Positions 53,637 to 62,275 of a stretch of DNA of 64,000 bases are shown here, one piece after another (the first letter of the stretch is position 1; each line of letters begins with the position of its first letter). The notes below the pieces were generated by a model. It was not told where the DNA came from. It searched no databases and was given only the letters and a program-made list of their open reading frames with translations. The position numbers and the translations under genes were made by a program. This DNA is from Sphingomonas sp. LaA6.9 (lineage in GTDB: Bacteria > Pseudomonadota > Alphaproteobacteria > Sphingomonadales > Sphingomonadaceae): contig NZ_JAKVIO010000009.1 in NCBI RefSeq assembly GCF_022601895.1, forward strand, positions 62,001 through 126,000. The letters run 5' to 3'.

Positions 53637-55958
53637 TTATTTCGCCTTGGCGGGCTCGGCCTTCTTCCCGCCACCCTTTTTGGGCTTCTTGGGTGCGGCG
53701 GGCGTCACCTCGAAGGCGAGCGCATCGTCCTTCATATGGACGCGGACCTCGCCACCATGAACCAGCTTGCCGAACAGCAGTTCCTCGGCGAGGGGCTGCT
53801 TGATCTTTTCCTGGATCAGGCGGCCCATAGGACGTGCGCCGTAGAGCCTGTCATAGCCCTTGGCGGTGAGCCAGCGCTTGGCGTCGTCGTCCAGGGTGAT
53901 GTGGACATTGCGATCCGCCAGCTGGAGTTCGAGCTGGAGGATGAACTTCTCGACCACGCGGCTGACGACCTCGGGCGGCAGGTAGCCGAAGGGGACGATC
54001 GCATCGAGGCGGTTGCGGAATTCGGGGGTGAACATCTTCTTCACCGCCTCCTCGCTCGCGTCTTCCTTCGAAATATTGCCGAAACCAATGCCCTCGCTCG
54101 CCATGTCCATCGCCCCCGCATTGGTCGTCATGATGAGGACGACGTTGCGGAAATCGACGGTCTTGCCGTGGTGGTCGGTGAGCTTCCCGTTGTCCATCAC
54201 CTGCAGCAGGATGTTGAAGAGGTCGGGATGCGCCTTCTCGATCTCGTCGAGCAGCAGCACCGAATGCGGCTGCTGGTCGACCGCGTCGGTGAGCAGGCCG
54301 CCCTGGTCATAGCCGACATAGCCCGGAGGCGCGCCGATCAGACGCGAAACGCTGTGGCGCTCCATATATTCGGACATGTCGAAGCGCTGGAGCGGGATAC
54401 CCATGATCGACGCAAGCTGGCGCGCAACCTCGGTCTTGCCGACGCCCGTCGGGCCGGAGAAGAGGTAATTGCCGATCGGCTTGTCGGGATCGCGCAGGCC
54501 CGCACGGCTGAGCTTGATCGCCGAACTGAGCACCTCGATCGCCTGGTTCTGGCCGAACACGACGCGCTTCAGGTCGGTCTCGAGATTGGCGAGCGTCGCC
54601 TTATCGTCGGTCGAGACCGACTTGGGCGGGATGCGCGCCATTGTCGCGACCACCGCCTCGATCTCCTTGGGGGTGATCGTCTTCTTGCGCTTGGAGGGCG
54701 GCACCAGCATCTGCATCGCGCCGACCTCGTCGATCACGTCGATCGCCTTGTCGGGCAGCTTGCGGTCGTTGATGTAGCGCGCCGACAGGTCCACCGCCGC
54801 CTTGATCGCGTCGGGCGTGTACTTGACGTGATGATGCTCCTCGAACGCCGTGCGCAGGCCGGCGAGGATCTTGATCGTATCCTCGATGGTCGGCTCGTTG
54901 ACGTCGATCTTCTGGAAGCGCCGCAGCAGCGCGCGGTCCTTCTCGAAATGGTTGCGGAACTCCTTGTAGGTGGTCGACCCGATGCAGCGGATCGTCCCGC
55001 CCGACAGTGCGGGCTTGAGGAGGTTCGAGGCATCCATCGCACCGCCCGAGGTGGCGCCCGCACCGATCACGGTGTGGATCTCGTCGATGAAGAGGATTGC
55101 GTGGGGGAGCTTTTCGAGCTCGGTCACCACCGCCTTCAGCCGCTCCTCGAAATCGCCGCGATAACGCGTGCCCGCGAGCAGCGCACCCATGTCGAGCGAA
55201 TAGATCACCGCGGGCCGAAGCACATCGGGGACGTCGCCCTCGATGATCTTGCGCGCCAGCCCTTCGGCGATCGCGGTCTTGCCGACGCCGGGATCGCCCA
55301 CATAAAGCGGGTTATTCTTCGAGCGGCGGCACAGGATCTGTACGGTGCGGTCGACCTCGGCGGAGCGGCCGATCAGCGGATCGACCTTGCCCGCCCTGGC
55401 CTTTTCGTTGAGGTCGACCGTGAACTGCTTGAGCGCGCTCTCGTTCTTCTGTTTCGGATCCGCCTTCTGGCTCTTTTCTTCCTCGGCGCCCTTCACCTCG
55501 CGCTGCTCGGGGATCGCGCTGCCCTTGCCAACTCCGTGGCTGATATAGCTGACGGCATCGAGGCGGCTCATGTCCTGCTGCTGCAGGAAATATACGGCAT
55601 AGCTCTCGCGTTCCGAGAAGAGGGCGACGAGCACGTTCGCGCCGGTCACTTCGTCGCGGCCCGAGGACTGCACATGCAGGATCGCGCGCTGGACCACCCG
55701 CTGAAAGCCGCTGGTTGGCGACGGATCGGTTTCGCCCTCGACCTTGAGCGCGTCGAGCTCGCCATCGAGATAGGTGGTCACGGCGTCGCGCAGCTCGCCC
55801 ATGTCGACGCCGCATGCCGCCATCACCTGGCTGGCATGTTCATCGTCGATCAGCGCGAGCAGCAGATGTTCCAGCGTCGCATATTCGTGGCGACGCTGGG
55901 ATGCGGCTTCGAGCGCCTTGTGCAGCGTTTTTTCGAGCGCGTTGGCGAATGACGGCAT
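53637..55958 (-). CDS. clpA: ATP-dependent Clp protease ATP-binding subunit ClpA
   Basis: A 773-residue Hsp100 unfoldase. N-domain at 1-145 (PSFANALEKTLHKALEAASQRRHEYATLEHLLLALI), D1 Walker A GDPGVGKT at 221-228, D2 Walker A GPTGVGKT at 502-509, and an IGF loop at 624-626 for ClpP docking. It unfolds N-end rule and other substrates for ClpP. clpS, often directly upstream in alphaproteobacteria, is not beside it here. A TATAAT box lies at 56005-56010 on the minus strand. Confidence 0.96.
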   Translation of the reverse strand: MPSFANALEKTLHKALEAASQRRHEYATLEHLLLALIDDEHASQVMAACGVDMGELRDAVTTYLDGELDALKVEGETDPSPTSGFQRVVQRAILHVQSSGRDEVTGANVLVALFSERESYAVYFLQQQDMSRLDAVSYISHGVGKGSAIPEQREVKGAEEEKSQKADPKQKNESALKQFTVDLNEKARAGKVDPLIGRSAEVDRTVQILCRRSKNNPLYVGDPGVGKTAIAEGLARKIIEGDVPDVLRPAVIYSLDMGALLAGTRYRGDFEERLKAVVTELEKLPHAILFIDEIHTVIGAGATSGGAMDASNLLKPALSGGTIRCIGSTTYKEFRNHFEKDRALLRRFQKIDVNEPTIEDTIKILAGLRTAFEEHHHVKYTPDAIKAAVDLSARYINDRKLPDKAIDVIDEVGAMQMLVPPSKRKKTITPKEIEAVVATMARIPPKSVSTDDKATLANLETDLKRVVFGQNQAIEVLSSAIKLSRAGLRDPDKPIGNYLFSGPTGVGKTEVARQLASIMGIPLQRFDMSEYMERHSVSRLIGAPPGYVGYDQGGLLTDAVDQQPHSVLLLDEIEKAHPDLFNILLQVMDNGKLTDHHGKTVDFRNVVLIMTTNAGAMDMASEGIGFGNISKEDASEEAVKKMFTPEFRNRLDAIVPFGYLPPEVVSRVVEKFILQLELQLADRNVHITLDDDAKRWLTAKGYDRLYGARPMGRLIQEKIKQPLAEELLFGKLVHGGEVRVHMKDDALAFEVTPAAPKKPKKGGGKKAEPAKAK

Positions 55959-56096
55959 TTCACTCTACTCCATGCGGGGCAACGGATACGCCCGTCCCCG
56001 GTTCATTATATGTCGGTAGTGCTGAAGGGTTGATCAAGGACAGCCGTGTCGCACCGGAAAATATCGCGCCTGCCGCGCGCCCCGGTGCGGGGGTCA

Positions 56097-56294
56097 TCAT
56101 CGCTTGAACAGTGCCTCTGCGCTGGCGCGGTGATTGGTCGCCCTGGCGATCCGCGCCTCGACGCGCGCGATCTCGCCCCTGAGTGCTTCGATCCTGAGCT
56201 TCAGCTCCTCGACCGACAGCGGGTCGAGATCCTCCTTGACGAGCATCGTGAGAGGTTCGCCCGGCCGCTTCGCAAAAAGTTCGTCCAGATCCAT
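56097..56294 (-). CDS. DUF1192 small protein
   Basis: A 65-residue DUF1192 protein: MDLDELFAKRPGEPLTMLVK, then DLDPLSVEELKLRIEALRGEI, a short helical coil with conserved L-S-V-E-E-L. Function is unknown; it is a common small alphaproteobacterial protein. It lies upstream of clpA on the same strand. Confidence 0.85.
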   Translation of the reverse strand: MDLDELFAKRPGEPLTMLVKEDLDPLSVEELKLRIEALRGEIARVEARIARATNHRASAEALFKR

Positions 56295-56367
56295 GGGAGA
56301 AACGTTGACCGAAACCGTTCGGCTGTCAATAAACCGCGCGGCGGCTTTCGGTCGCAGTGGGGGTTAT

Positions 56368-57375
56368 ATGTCTGGCTTGCCTGAAAAGATGATCGCGATC
56401 GACCCGGTGGAAGCGGGTGGGCCCGAAGTGCTGCGGCCCGTCGAGCGCGCGGTGCCGCAACCGGGCGCGGGCGAAGTGCTCGTCCGCGTGGCCGCCGCCG
56501 GGGTCAATCGCCCCGACGTTCTTCAGCGGCGCGGCCTTTATCCCCCGCCGGCAGGAGCTTCCACGATTCCGGGGCTGGAGATTGCGGGTGAAGTCGTCGC
56601 GCTGGGCGAGGGCGTGCACGATATCCAGCCCGGCCAGGCGGTCTGCGCGCTGATCGCGGGCGGCGGTTATGCCCAATATGCAATCGCGCCCGCGGGCCAG
56701 TGCCTGCCCGTGCCTCACGCGCTCACGATGGTTGAGGCGGCAGCCCTTCCCGAGACGCTGTTCACGGTGTGGACCAACCTGTTCGAACGCGCCTATGCGG
56801 TCGAGGGCGATATCGTTCTGGTGCATGGTGGGACAAGCGGAATCGGCACGATGGCGATCACCCTCGGCAAGCTTTTCGGCTTGACCATGATCGTCACCTG
56901 CGGGTCGGACGAGAAATGCGCCGCCGCGCGAGACCTGGGCGCCGATCTGGCGATCAATTACAAGACGCAGGACTTTGTGGCTGCGGTCAATGAATTCACC
57001 GGAGGCAGCGGCTGTGCCGCGGTGCTCGACATGGTCGGCGGCGATTATGTGCCGCGCAATCTCCAGTGCCTTGCGCCCGAGGGGCGCCATGTCTCGATCG
57101 CGGTGCAGCGCGGCGCGACGGCAGAGATCAATATCGGCGCGGTGATGATGAAGCGGCTCGTGCTTACAGGGTCGACGCTGCGTGCGCGCTCGGTCGAGTT
57201 CAAGACGCTCGTCGCCGACGAACTGGCACGTTCGGTCTGGCCGTTGGTGGAAGAAGGCAAGCTGAAGCCCGTCATCGACGCGGTGTTTCCGCTTGCCGAG
57301 GCCGCGCAGGCGCATGCGCGGATGGAAGCGGGCGAGCATGTGGGGAAGATCGTTCTGACAACCACCGGGGGGTGA
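56368..57375 (+). CDS. NAD(P)H-quinone oxidoreductase (MDR family, zinc-free)
   Basis: A 335-residue medium-chain dehydrogenase of the quinone oxidoreductase type. Signatures: VAAAGVNRPDVLQRRGLYPPPAGAS, IPGLEIAGEVVALGEGVHD, VEAAALPETLFTVWTNLFERA, LVHGGTSGIGTMAITLGKLFG (NADPH fold) and PRNLQCLAPEGRHVSIAVQRG. Zinc ligands are absent. It reduces quinones or enones with NADPH. The following hypothetical gene starts 4 bases after its stop. Confidence 0.88.
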   Translation: MSGLPEKMIAIDPVEAGGPEVLRPVERAVPQPGAGEVLVRVAAAGVNRPDVLQRRGLYPPPAGASTIPGLEIAGEVVALGEGVHDIQPGQAVCALIAGGGYAQYAIAPAGQCLPVPHALTMVEAAALPETLFTVWTNLFERAYAVEGDIVLVHGGTSGIGTMAITLGKLFGLTMIVTCGSDEKCAAARDLGADLAINYKTQDFVAAVNEFTGGSGCAAVLDMVGGDYVPRNLQCLAPEGRHVSIAVQRGATAEINIGAVMMKRLVLTGSTLRARSVEFKTLVADELARSVWPLVEEGKLKPVIDAVFPLAEAAQAHARMEAGEHVGKIVLTTTGG

Positions 57376-57379
57376 GGGA

Positions 57380-57850
57380 ATGAACAGATTGGGGGCGGTA
57401 GCGCTGGCGTTTGCCGGCGCGCTCGGGCTGGCGGCACCGGCAGAAGCGCGGCGCTGGGTGATGGAGAACCGGCCGGAGGTCGCGCTCGTCGCGGATCTGC
57501 CAGATGACGCCGGATTCGAGGGATACAGCATGGACCGGGGTTCGGTTCAGCTCGATCTCGGCTGGTCCTATCGTGAGGTGAGCGCGCTGTGGATGCCTTT
57601 CTGGGCCTATGAGGATCAGGGCATGGTGCTCTTCTCGCAGAACCCGGACGGCAGCTACATGCTCGCGCCGGTGACCGCCACGGAACTCGACAGGGTGAAA
57701 CAGGTGACGGGCCGCGACCATGGCCGCGAATATGCCTTCCCGCGTGCGGCGCACCTCTGGGGCTGGCTTCCCATGATGGGTATCCTGGGCTTCATTCTCT
57801 GGCTCCGCCGCCGCGAGGCCAAGCAGCGCGAGGCGCTCGGCGTGATCTGA
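57380..57850 (+). CDS. Exported protein with a C-terminal membrane helix, unknown function
   Basis: A 156-residue protein. Signal peptide at 1-22 (ALAFAGALGLAAPAEAR), an extracytoplasmic part with many aromatic residues (YREVSALWMPFWAYEDQGMVLFSQ), and a membrane helix at 126-145 (LWGWLPMMGILGFILWL) with a basic tail. No family was recognised. It is likely co-transcribed with the quinone oxidoreductase (4 bases apart). Confidence 0.7.
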   Translation: MNRLGAVALAFAGALGLAAPAEARRWVMENRPEVALVADLPDDAGFEGYSMDRGSVQLDLGWSYREVSALWMPFWAYEDQGMVLFSQNPDGSYMLAPVTATELDRVKQVTGRDHGREYAFPRAAHLWGWLPMMGILGFILWLRRREAKQREALGVI

Positions 57851-57853
57851 GCG

Positions 57854-58288
57854 TCAGCGCCTGAACAGCCGCTTGTCCCATGGCCAGCGGCTTCTGGCGA
57901 CAATGCGTGCGTTCCTGGTTGCCGGGTGCACGGGGTTCAGCAGCCAGTTGGTGCTGTCGGGGGCGATCACCGAGGGGACGCGTGCGAGCGCAGTGTCCGC
58001 CGTCTTCAGCCAGGCGTCGCCCCATGCACGGCTCTCGGCGAGGTCGCGTGGCAGGCGGCTTTCGGGCCATTCGGTCGCTGCCAGGCCATCGTCGAGCGCG
58101 ACGCGCATGAGCTGAAAGGGCGCCGGGACGCTGTCGACCTCGAGATGGACGAGCACTTCAAGCATCGCCAATGCGCTCGAATCGGCTGCGTAGACGATCG
58201 GGCGTCCCTTGCTGTGCCAGCGGCCGCCGACAATCGTCCCGCCCATTCCCTCGAGATCGGCATGCTCGCAAATGCGCCAGACGATCAT
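57854..58288 (-). CDS. RES-domain toxin
   Basis: A 144-residue RES toxin. The Arg-Glu-Ser motif residues are seen in GGRWHSKGRPIVYAA, ALAMLEVLVHLEVD and PDSTNWLLNP. RES toxins degrade cellular NAD and stop growth. It follows the Xre antitoxin by 17 bases in the usual antitoxin-first order. The start at 58288 was chosen from the family start (IVWRICEHADLEGMGG). Confidence 0.88.
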   Translation of the reverse strand: MIVWRICEHADLEGMGGTIVGGRWHSKGRPIVYAADSSALAMLEVLVHLEVDSVPAPFQLMRVALDDGLAATEWPESRLPRDLAESRAWGDAWLKTADTALARVPSVIAPDSTNWLLNPVHPATRNARIVARSRWPWDKRLFRR

Positions 58289-58305
58289 CGTACTCTGCAG
58301 CTGGT

Positions 58306-58713
58306 TCAGGCGGTAAAGCCGTGGCGCGCCTGTATCAGCACTTCCTCGACAAGTCGCGTGCCGGCGTCGCTCTTCAGCAGGTCGATCGGCCGGGCACCGT
58401 CGAAACGCTGTTTGGGCGCGTCCAGCCATGCCATCGCACGTGCGCGGTCGCCAAAGATCTGTGCGGCGGCCTGCAGCACGGTCACGAAGCGCGCGAACCG
58501 GTCGCTTTCCTCCGGCGTCAGCCGTTCATCCTGCTTGAGCCTGCGATCGAGCGTGCGGCGGGGGCCTATGATGCGCGCGACATCGGCGATGCTGATCGCA
58601 GGGTCGGCGACCAGATCGCGCACTGCCTTGACGGGCAGGCCGCGCGCTACCGCCTCCGCCTGCCTGAGCGGCGGCGCCTTCACGAAGCGTTCAAGCGAGA
58701 ATGCGGTTGCCAT
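58306..58713 (-). CDS. Xre/MbcA/ParS-type antitoxin
   Basis: A 135-residue antitoxin. Residues 1-75 form an Xre-like HTH (LPVKAVRDLVADPAISIADVARIIG then RRTLDRRLKQDERLTPEESD), and residues 80-130 the toxin-binding domain (FGDRARAMAWLDAPKQRFDGARPIDLLKSDAG). It neutralises the RES toxin and should repress the promoter directly upstream. The ATG at 58713 is preferred; a longer frame extends to 58836 but lacks family character. Confidence 0.85.
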   Translation of the reverse strand: MATAFSLERFVKAPPLRQAEAVARGLPVKAVRDLVADPAISIADVARIIGPRRTLDRRLKQDERLTPEESDRFARFVTVLQAAAQIFGDRARAMAWLDAPKQRFDGARPIDLLKSDAGTRLVEEVLIQARHGFTA

Positions 58714-58714
58714 A

Positions 58715-58748
58715 TGGCCAATATAGGTCGGCCAAATTGCAGAGGCAA
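58715..58748 (-). promoter_or_regulatory. Promoter and operator of the Xre/RES module
   Basis: On the minus strand, TTGCCT (58748-58743), 17 bases, TATATT (58725-58720) form a good sigma-70-type pair. The predicted start site coincides with the ATG at 58713, implying a leaderless message. The inverted repeat TGGCC(A)A...T(C)GGCCA (58715-58734) covers the -10 region and is the probable antitoxin operator. Confidence 0.55.
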
Positions 58749-59056
58749 CCAAGGGCGCTCTCAGCCAGAAGCGCGCATCGGAGGAGCGCTTGTTCAATCT
58801 GTTTGATTTTGTGATATTTTTTGTAGTTTGCGACAAGAGGCGCAGCGTTTTCGGCGCGAATTGTTACGCAGGTGCCTAAGCAATTTTACGGAACAGACCG
58901 ACCAGCGTTCTATAAATAGAAAACGGGTCCGCAATTTCATCGGGGGGTGGCATTGCGAATTTGGGTCTGGGGCGGCCGAACGGCATTGTTTCAGACGAAT
59001 GACTATCAGCCGCTGACCAGGGCGGGCCTATCAACTTTCTTGTTCGTCCTGGGTGT
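58749..59056. other. AT-rich intergenic stretch
   Basis: Between the antitoxin promoter and the next rightward gene. It is notably AT-rich in places (GATATTTTTTGTAGTTTG near 58810) and contains a TTCTAT-AA-ATAGAA inverted repeat (58908-58921). No gene is recognised. Confidence 0.4.
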
Positions 59057-59476
59057 ATGTCCGTTTTTGCCAGATCATTGAAGGCGATGCTTGTCGCCGA
59101 ACCCGTCGCGGGCAGCGTGTCGATGTCCTATGCGATAGCCGGCGTCCGCATTTTTCGCGTCTGCAAGATCGAGAATGATGGAGCGCCGCGCGGCGACGGA
59201 TATCTCTACGGTTTTCACAGGCTCGATTATGCCGGGACTGCCGATCCGGGCGCCTATTTCGACGATATCGCAAGTCTTCTGGCCTATGCCGACATGCGCG
59301 TGGGCAGCTTCGAAAGGACCGCGACGTGCCGGCATCTGATCGAGCGCGCGCGTCCCGATCAGCCGCCGGGCTGGATAGCCGACGATGACATTGCATTGGC
59401 GGCCCCATGGAACAGCTCGATCTTTTTTGCTGCCGCCGCCGAAACGGACCCGCTTGCGCCGCGGCGTTGCTATTGA
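59057..59476 (+). CDS. Unrecognised protein
   Basis: A 139-residue frame with protein-like composition. It opens with MSVFARSLKAMLVAEPVAGS, has a patterned middle (FRVCKIENDGAPRGDGYLYGFHRLDYAG) and ends Ala-rich. No signal peptide or membrane segment is clear. No family was recognised; it may be a real but unannotated gene between an AT-rich gap and the phosphatase gene. Confidence 0.45.
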   Translation: MSVFARSLKAMLVAEPVAGSVSMSYAIAGVRIFRVCKIENDGAPRGDGYLYGFHRLDYAGTADPGAYFDDIASLLAYADMRVGSFERTATCRHLIERARPDQPPGWIADDDIALAAPWNSSIFFAAAAETDPLAPRRCY

Positions 59477-59591
59477 TCGACGGGCGTCAGTTCATGCGGA
59501 TTTGTCACCAAATCGTCATCCCCCGGGGATTCGAACTGTAACACGAATCCGCGAAAGCTCCCGGGCAAGGTCAATGTCCGGGGGACTTTGC

Positions 59592-60458
59592 ATGGATACC
59601 ATCACACGCATCGCGATGGATGCCGATATCCTCGAATTTTGCGGGGACGAGCCGCACTTCGCCGAGCGTTGCCCGACCAGCCGGCGGCGCTTCCGGACGA
59701 TCTGGATCTCCGACATCCATCTCGGCACGCGCGGCTGCAACGCCGACATGCTGATCGACTTCCTCGACAGCACCGACAGCGAGACGATGTACCTGGTCGG
59801 CGATATCATCGACGGGTGGAGGTTGAAAAAGCGCTTCTACTGGCCGGCTGCGCACAACGACATCGTCTGGCGCATCCTGAAGCGCGCCAAGCGTGGTACG
59901 CGGATCATCTATATCCCCGGCAACCACGACGAAATGTTCCGGCAGTTTACCGGGCTTCGCTTCGGGGGCGTCGAGATCAAGCGAACCGCGATCCACAAGA
60001 CCGCCGATGGCCGGCGGCTTCTGGTCCTGCATGGCGACGAATTCGACACGATCATGCTCGCGCATCGCTGGCTCGCCCATGTCGGCGACTTCGCCTACGA
60101 AACGCTGATGCGGCTCAACTATGTGGTGAACAAGGTTCGCGCGCGGTTCAACCTGCCCTATTGGTCGCTGTCGAAGCACGCCAAGCACAAGGTGAAGAAC
60201 GCGGTCGAGTTCATTTCCAAGTTCGAGGAGGTGGTGGCGCACGAAGCGGGTACGCGCGGTGTCGACGGTGTCGTGTGCGGCCATATCCACACCGCCGAAA
60301 TTCGCGATATTGCGGGCATCGAATATTATAACGACGGCGACTGGGTGGAAGGCTGCACCGCGCTGGTCGAGCATTTCGATGGCCGGATGCAGGTGCTTCA
60401 CTGGGCCGACGAGGTTGCCGCACGCAATGCCGCTAAGATCGCCAGGATCGCGGCATGA
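59592..60458 (+). CDS. LpxH-like metallophosphoesterase
   Basis: A 288-residue calcineurin-like phosphoesterase. Metal-binding motifs: WISDIHLGTRG, YLVGDIIDGW, YIPGNHDEMFRQF, VLHGDEFD and GVVCGHIHTAEIR. The overall form is like the UDP-2,3-diacylglucosamine pyrophosphatase LpxH and its relatives; the GIEYYNDGDWVEGCTALVE segment is common to the LpxH-like branch. Sphingomonads replace LPS with glycosphingolipids, so the substrate may differ. It overlaps the glycosyltransferase gene by 4 bases. Confidence 0.82.
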   Translation: MDTITRIAMDADILEFCGDEPHFAERCPTSRRRFRTIWISDIHLGTRGCNADMLIDFLDSTDSETMYLVGDIIDGWRLKKRFYWPAAHNDIVWRILKRAKRGTRIIYIPGNHDEMFRQFTGLRFGGVEIKRTAIHKTADGRRLLVLHGDEFDTIMLAHRWLAHVGDFAYETLMRLNYVVNKVRARFNLPYWSLSKHAKHKVKNAVEFISKFEEVVAHEAGTRGVDGVVCGHIHTAEIRDIAGIEYYNDGDWVEGCTALVEHFDGRMQVLHWADEVAARNAAKIARIAA

Positions 60459-61480
60459 AGATCTGCATCGTCACCGACGCCTGGGATCCCCAGGTGAACG
60501 GCGTCGTGCGCACGCTGAAGGCGGTGCGTGCCGAGCTGGAAGCGCAGGGCCATATCGTGCGCGTCATATCGCCCGACCTGTTCCTGTCGCTGCCGTGCCC
60601 GACCTATCCCGAAATCCGCCTGGCGATGACGCGTACCGCGACGGTGGGTTCGATCATCGAGGATTTCGCGCCCGATGCGATCCATCTGGCCACCGAGGGG
60701 CCCCTGTGCGTCGCGGCACGGCGCTGGTGTCTCAGGCGCAGTTTTCCATTCACCACCGCCTACCACACGCAGTTTCCCGATTATGTCGAGAAGCGCACAG
60801 GCATGCCCGCCCAATGGGTGTGGCGCTATATCCAGTGGTTTCATGGTCCCGCGCGCGCGGTGCTCGGCTCCACGCCGTCGATCCGCGCGACGCTTGTGGA
60901 GCATGGAATAGCGCATGTGCGTCATTGGGGGCGGGGCGTCGATCTCGAATGCTTCAATCCTGACATATCGCCACCCCAATCTTTCGAGGGACTTGAACGG
61001 CCGATCCAGCTTTATGTCGGGCGGGTCGCGGTGGAAAAGAACATCGAGGCATTCCTGCGGACCGACGAGCCCGGTACCAAGGTGATCGTGGGCGATGGCC
61101 CCGCGCGCGTGGAATTGCAGGAGCGCTTCGCGGACGCGGTGTTCCTTGGCGCGATGAACGGCCCCGCACTGTCCGGCGTATATGCGGGCGCCGATGTCTT
61201 CGTCTTCCCCAGCAGGACCGATACTTTCGGGCTGGTGATGATCGAGGCGCTGGCGTGCGGCACGCCTGTCGCGGCCTTTCCCGTTACCGGACCCGTCGAC
61301 GTGCTGACGCGCGAGACGGGTTGCATGGACGAAGACCTCGGTCATGCGATCCGGGGGGCGCTCCGATTGCGTCGCGACGATTGCGCCGTGCATGGCCGCA
61401 CCTTCACCTGGAATGAAAGTGCGCGCCAATTTCTTGACGCGCTCGCACCTTTGGGCGAGGATTTGCGCGCGGCCGCCTGA
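60455..61480 (+). CDS. Glycosyltransferase family 4 protein
   Basis: A 341-residue GT-B glycosyltransferase. Signatures: IVTDAWDPQVNGVVRTLKAV (acceptor domain with the conserved GVVR), HYHTQFPDYVEKRTG-like acceptor region, LYVGRVAVEKNIEAFL (hinge), and FPSRTDTFGLVMIEALACGTPVAAFPV, the retaining GT4 E-x7-E motif. Likely a mannosyl or hexosyl transfer to a lipid or glycan. ATGA overlap with the LpxH-like gene suggests functional coupling. Confidence 0.88.
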   Translation: MKICIVTDAWDPQVNGVVRTLKAVRAELEAQGHIVRVISPDLFLSLPCPTYPEIRLAMTRTATVGSIIEDFAPDAIHLATEGPLCVAARRWCLRRSFPFTTAYHTQFPDYVEKRTGMPAQWVWRYIQWFHGPARAVLGSTPSIRATLVEHGIAHVRHWGRGVDLECFNPDISPPQSFEGLERPIQLYVGRVAVEKNIEAFLRTDEPGTKVIVGDGPARVELQERFADAVFLGAMNGPALSGVYAGADVFVFPSRTDTFGLVMIEALACGTPVAAFPVTGPVDVLTRETGCMDEDLGHAIRGALRLRRDDCAVHGRTFTWNESARQFLDALAPLGEDLRAAA

Positions 61481-61588
61481 GGGCGGACACAAGAGAAACT
61501 TGCTCTTGCGCCCCCGTATGATTAGATCGGGTGCAATATTCCGGCCGCTCCGAGAGGGGCGGCCCTTATTTTGTCTGGAGAATTCACC

Positions 61589-62275
61589 GTGGCCCAGCCG
61601 CTCATGCCCCATGCGACCGCTTCGTGGCTGGTCGACAATACTGCACTCAGCTTTGACCAGATCGCCGAGTTCTGCGGGCTCCATATTCTCGAGGTCCAGG
61701 CGATCGCCGACGACACCGCCGCCACCAAGCTTACCGGCCGCGATCCCGTGCGCGCGCATGAGCTGACGATGGACGAGATCGAGAAGGGGCAGAAGGATTC
61801 CAATTACCGTCTGCAGATGCAGAAGGGCCCTGATCAGGTCCGCCGTACCAAGGGGCCGCGCTACACGCCCGTGTCCAAGCGTCAGGACAAGCCCGATGGC
61901 ATCGCGTGGATCATCCGCAACCATCCCGAGATTTCGGACGGCGCGATCGGCAAGCTGATCGGCACCACGCGCACGACGATTCAGGCGATCCGCGAGCGTA
62001 GCCACTGGAACATCGCCAACATCGTGCCCAAGGATCCCGTGACGCTGGGCCTGTGCTCGCAGCGTGAACTCGACGCGCTCGTTGCCAAGGCAGCCAAGAA
62101 GGCCGGCCTCGAAGCGCCGACCGACAGCCGGATGGAGGGTGACCGCGCCGCGCTGATCGAGGAACTGCGCGCCGAGCGCGACGCCGCCGCGCGCGATGCC
62201 GATGCGGCGCTCCACGCCGAGGAGCATGGTCCTCAGCCGACCGAGCATACCGCCGACAGCCTTTTCAAGAAGTGA
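61589..62275 (+). CDS. trcR: DUF1013/TrcR-like cell-cycle transcriptional regulator
   Basis: A 228-residue DUF1013 protein, the family of Caulobacter TrcR, which is linked to the cell-cycle transcription programme. It starts VAQPLMPHATASWLVDNTALSFDQIAEFCGLH (HTH-like), has GPRYTPVSKRQDKPDGIAWIIRNHPEISDGAIGKLIGTTRTTI (second HTH-like), and a charged coiled tail (LIEELRAERDAAARDADAALHAEE). The start was set at the GTG at 61589 (with GGAG upstream), matching the family start. The MBL gene overlaps its stop by 4 bases. Confidence 0.88.
   Translation: MAQPLMPHATASWLVDNTALSFDQIAEFCGLHILEVQAIADDTAATKLTGRDPVRAHELTMDEIEKGQKDSNYRLQMQKGPDQVRRTKGPRYTPVSKRQDKPDGIAWIIRNHPEISDGAIGKLIGTTRTTIQAIRERSHWNIANIVPKDPVTLGLCSQRELDALVAKAAKKAGLEAPTDSRMEGDRAALIEELRAERDAAARDADAALHAEEHGPQPTEHTADSLFKK

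Noticed and set aside
53736-55952. 738-codon open frame antisense to clpA
   Set aside because: Long antisense frames arise in GC-rich genes from codon bias; its sequence is rich in Arg/His/Asp patterns typical of antisense translation and clpA is clearly the gene.
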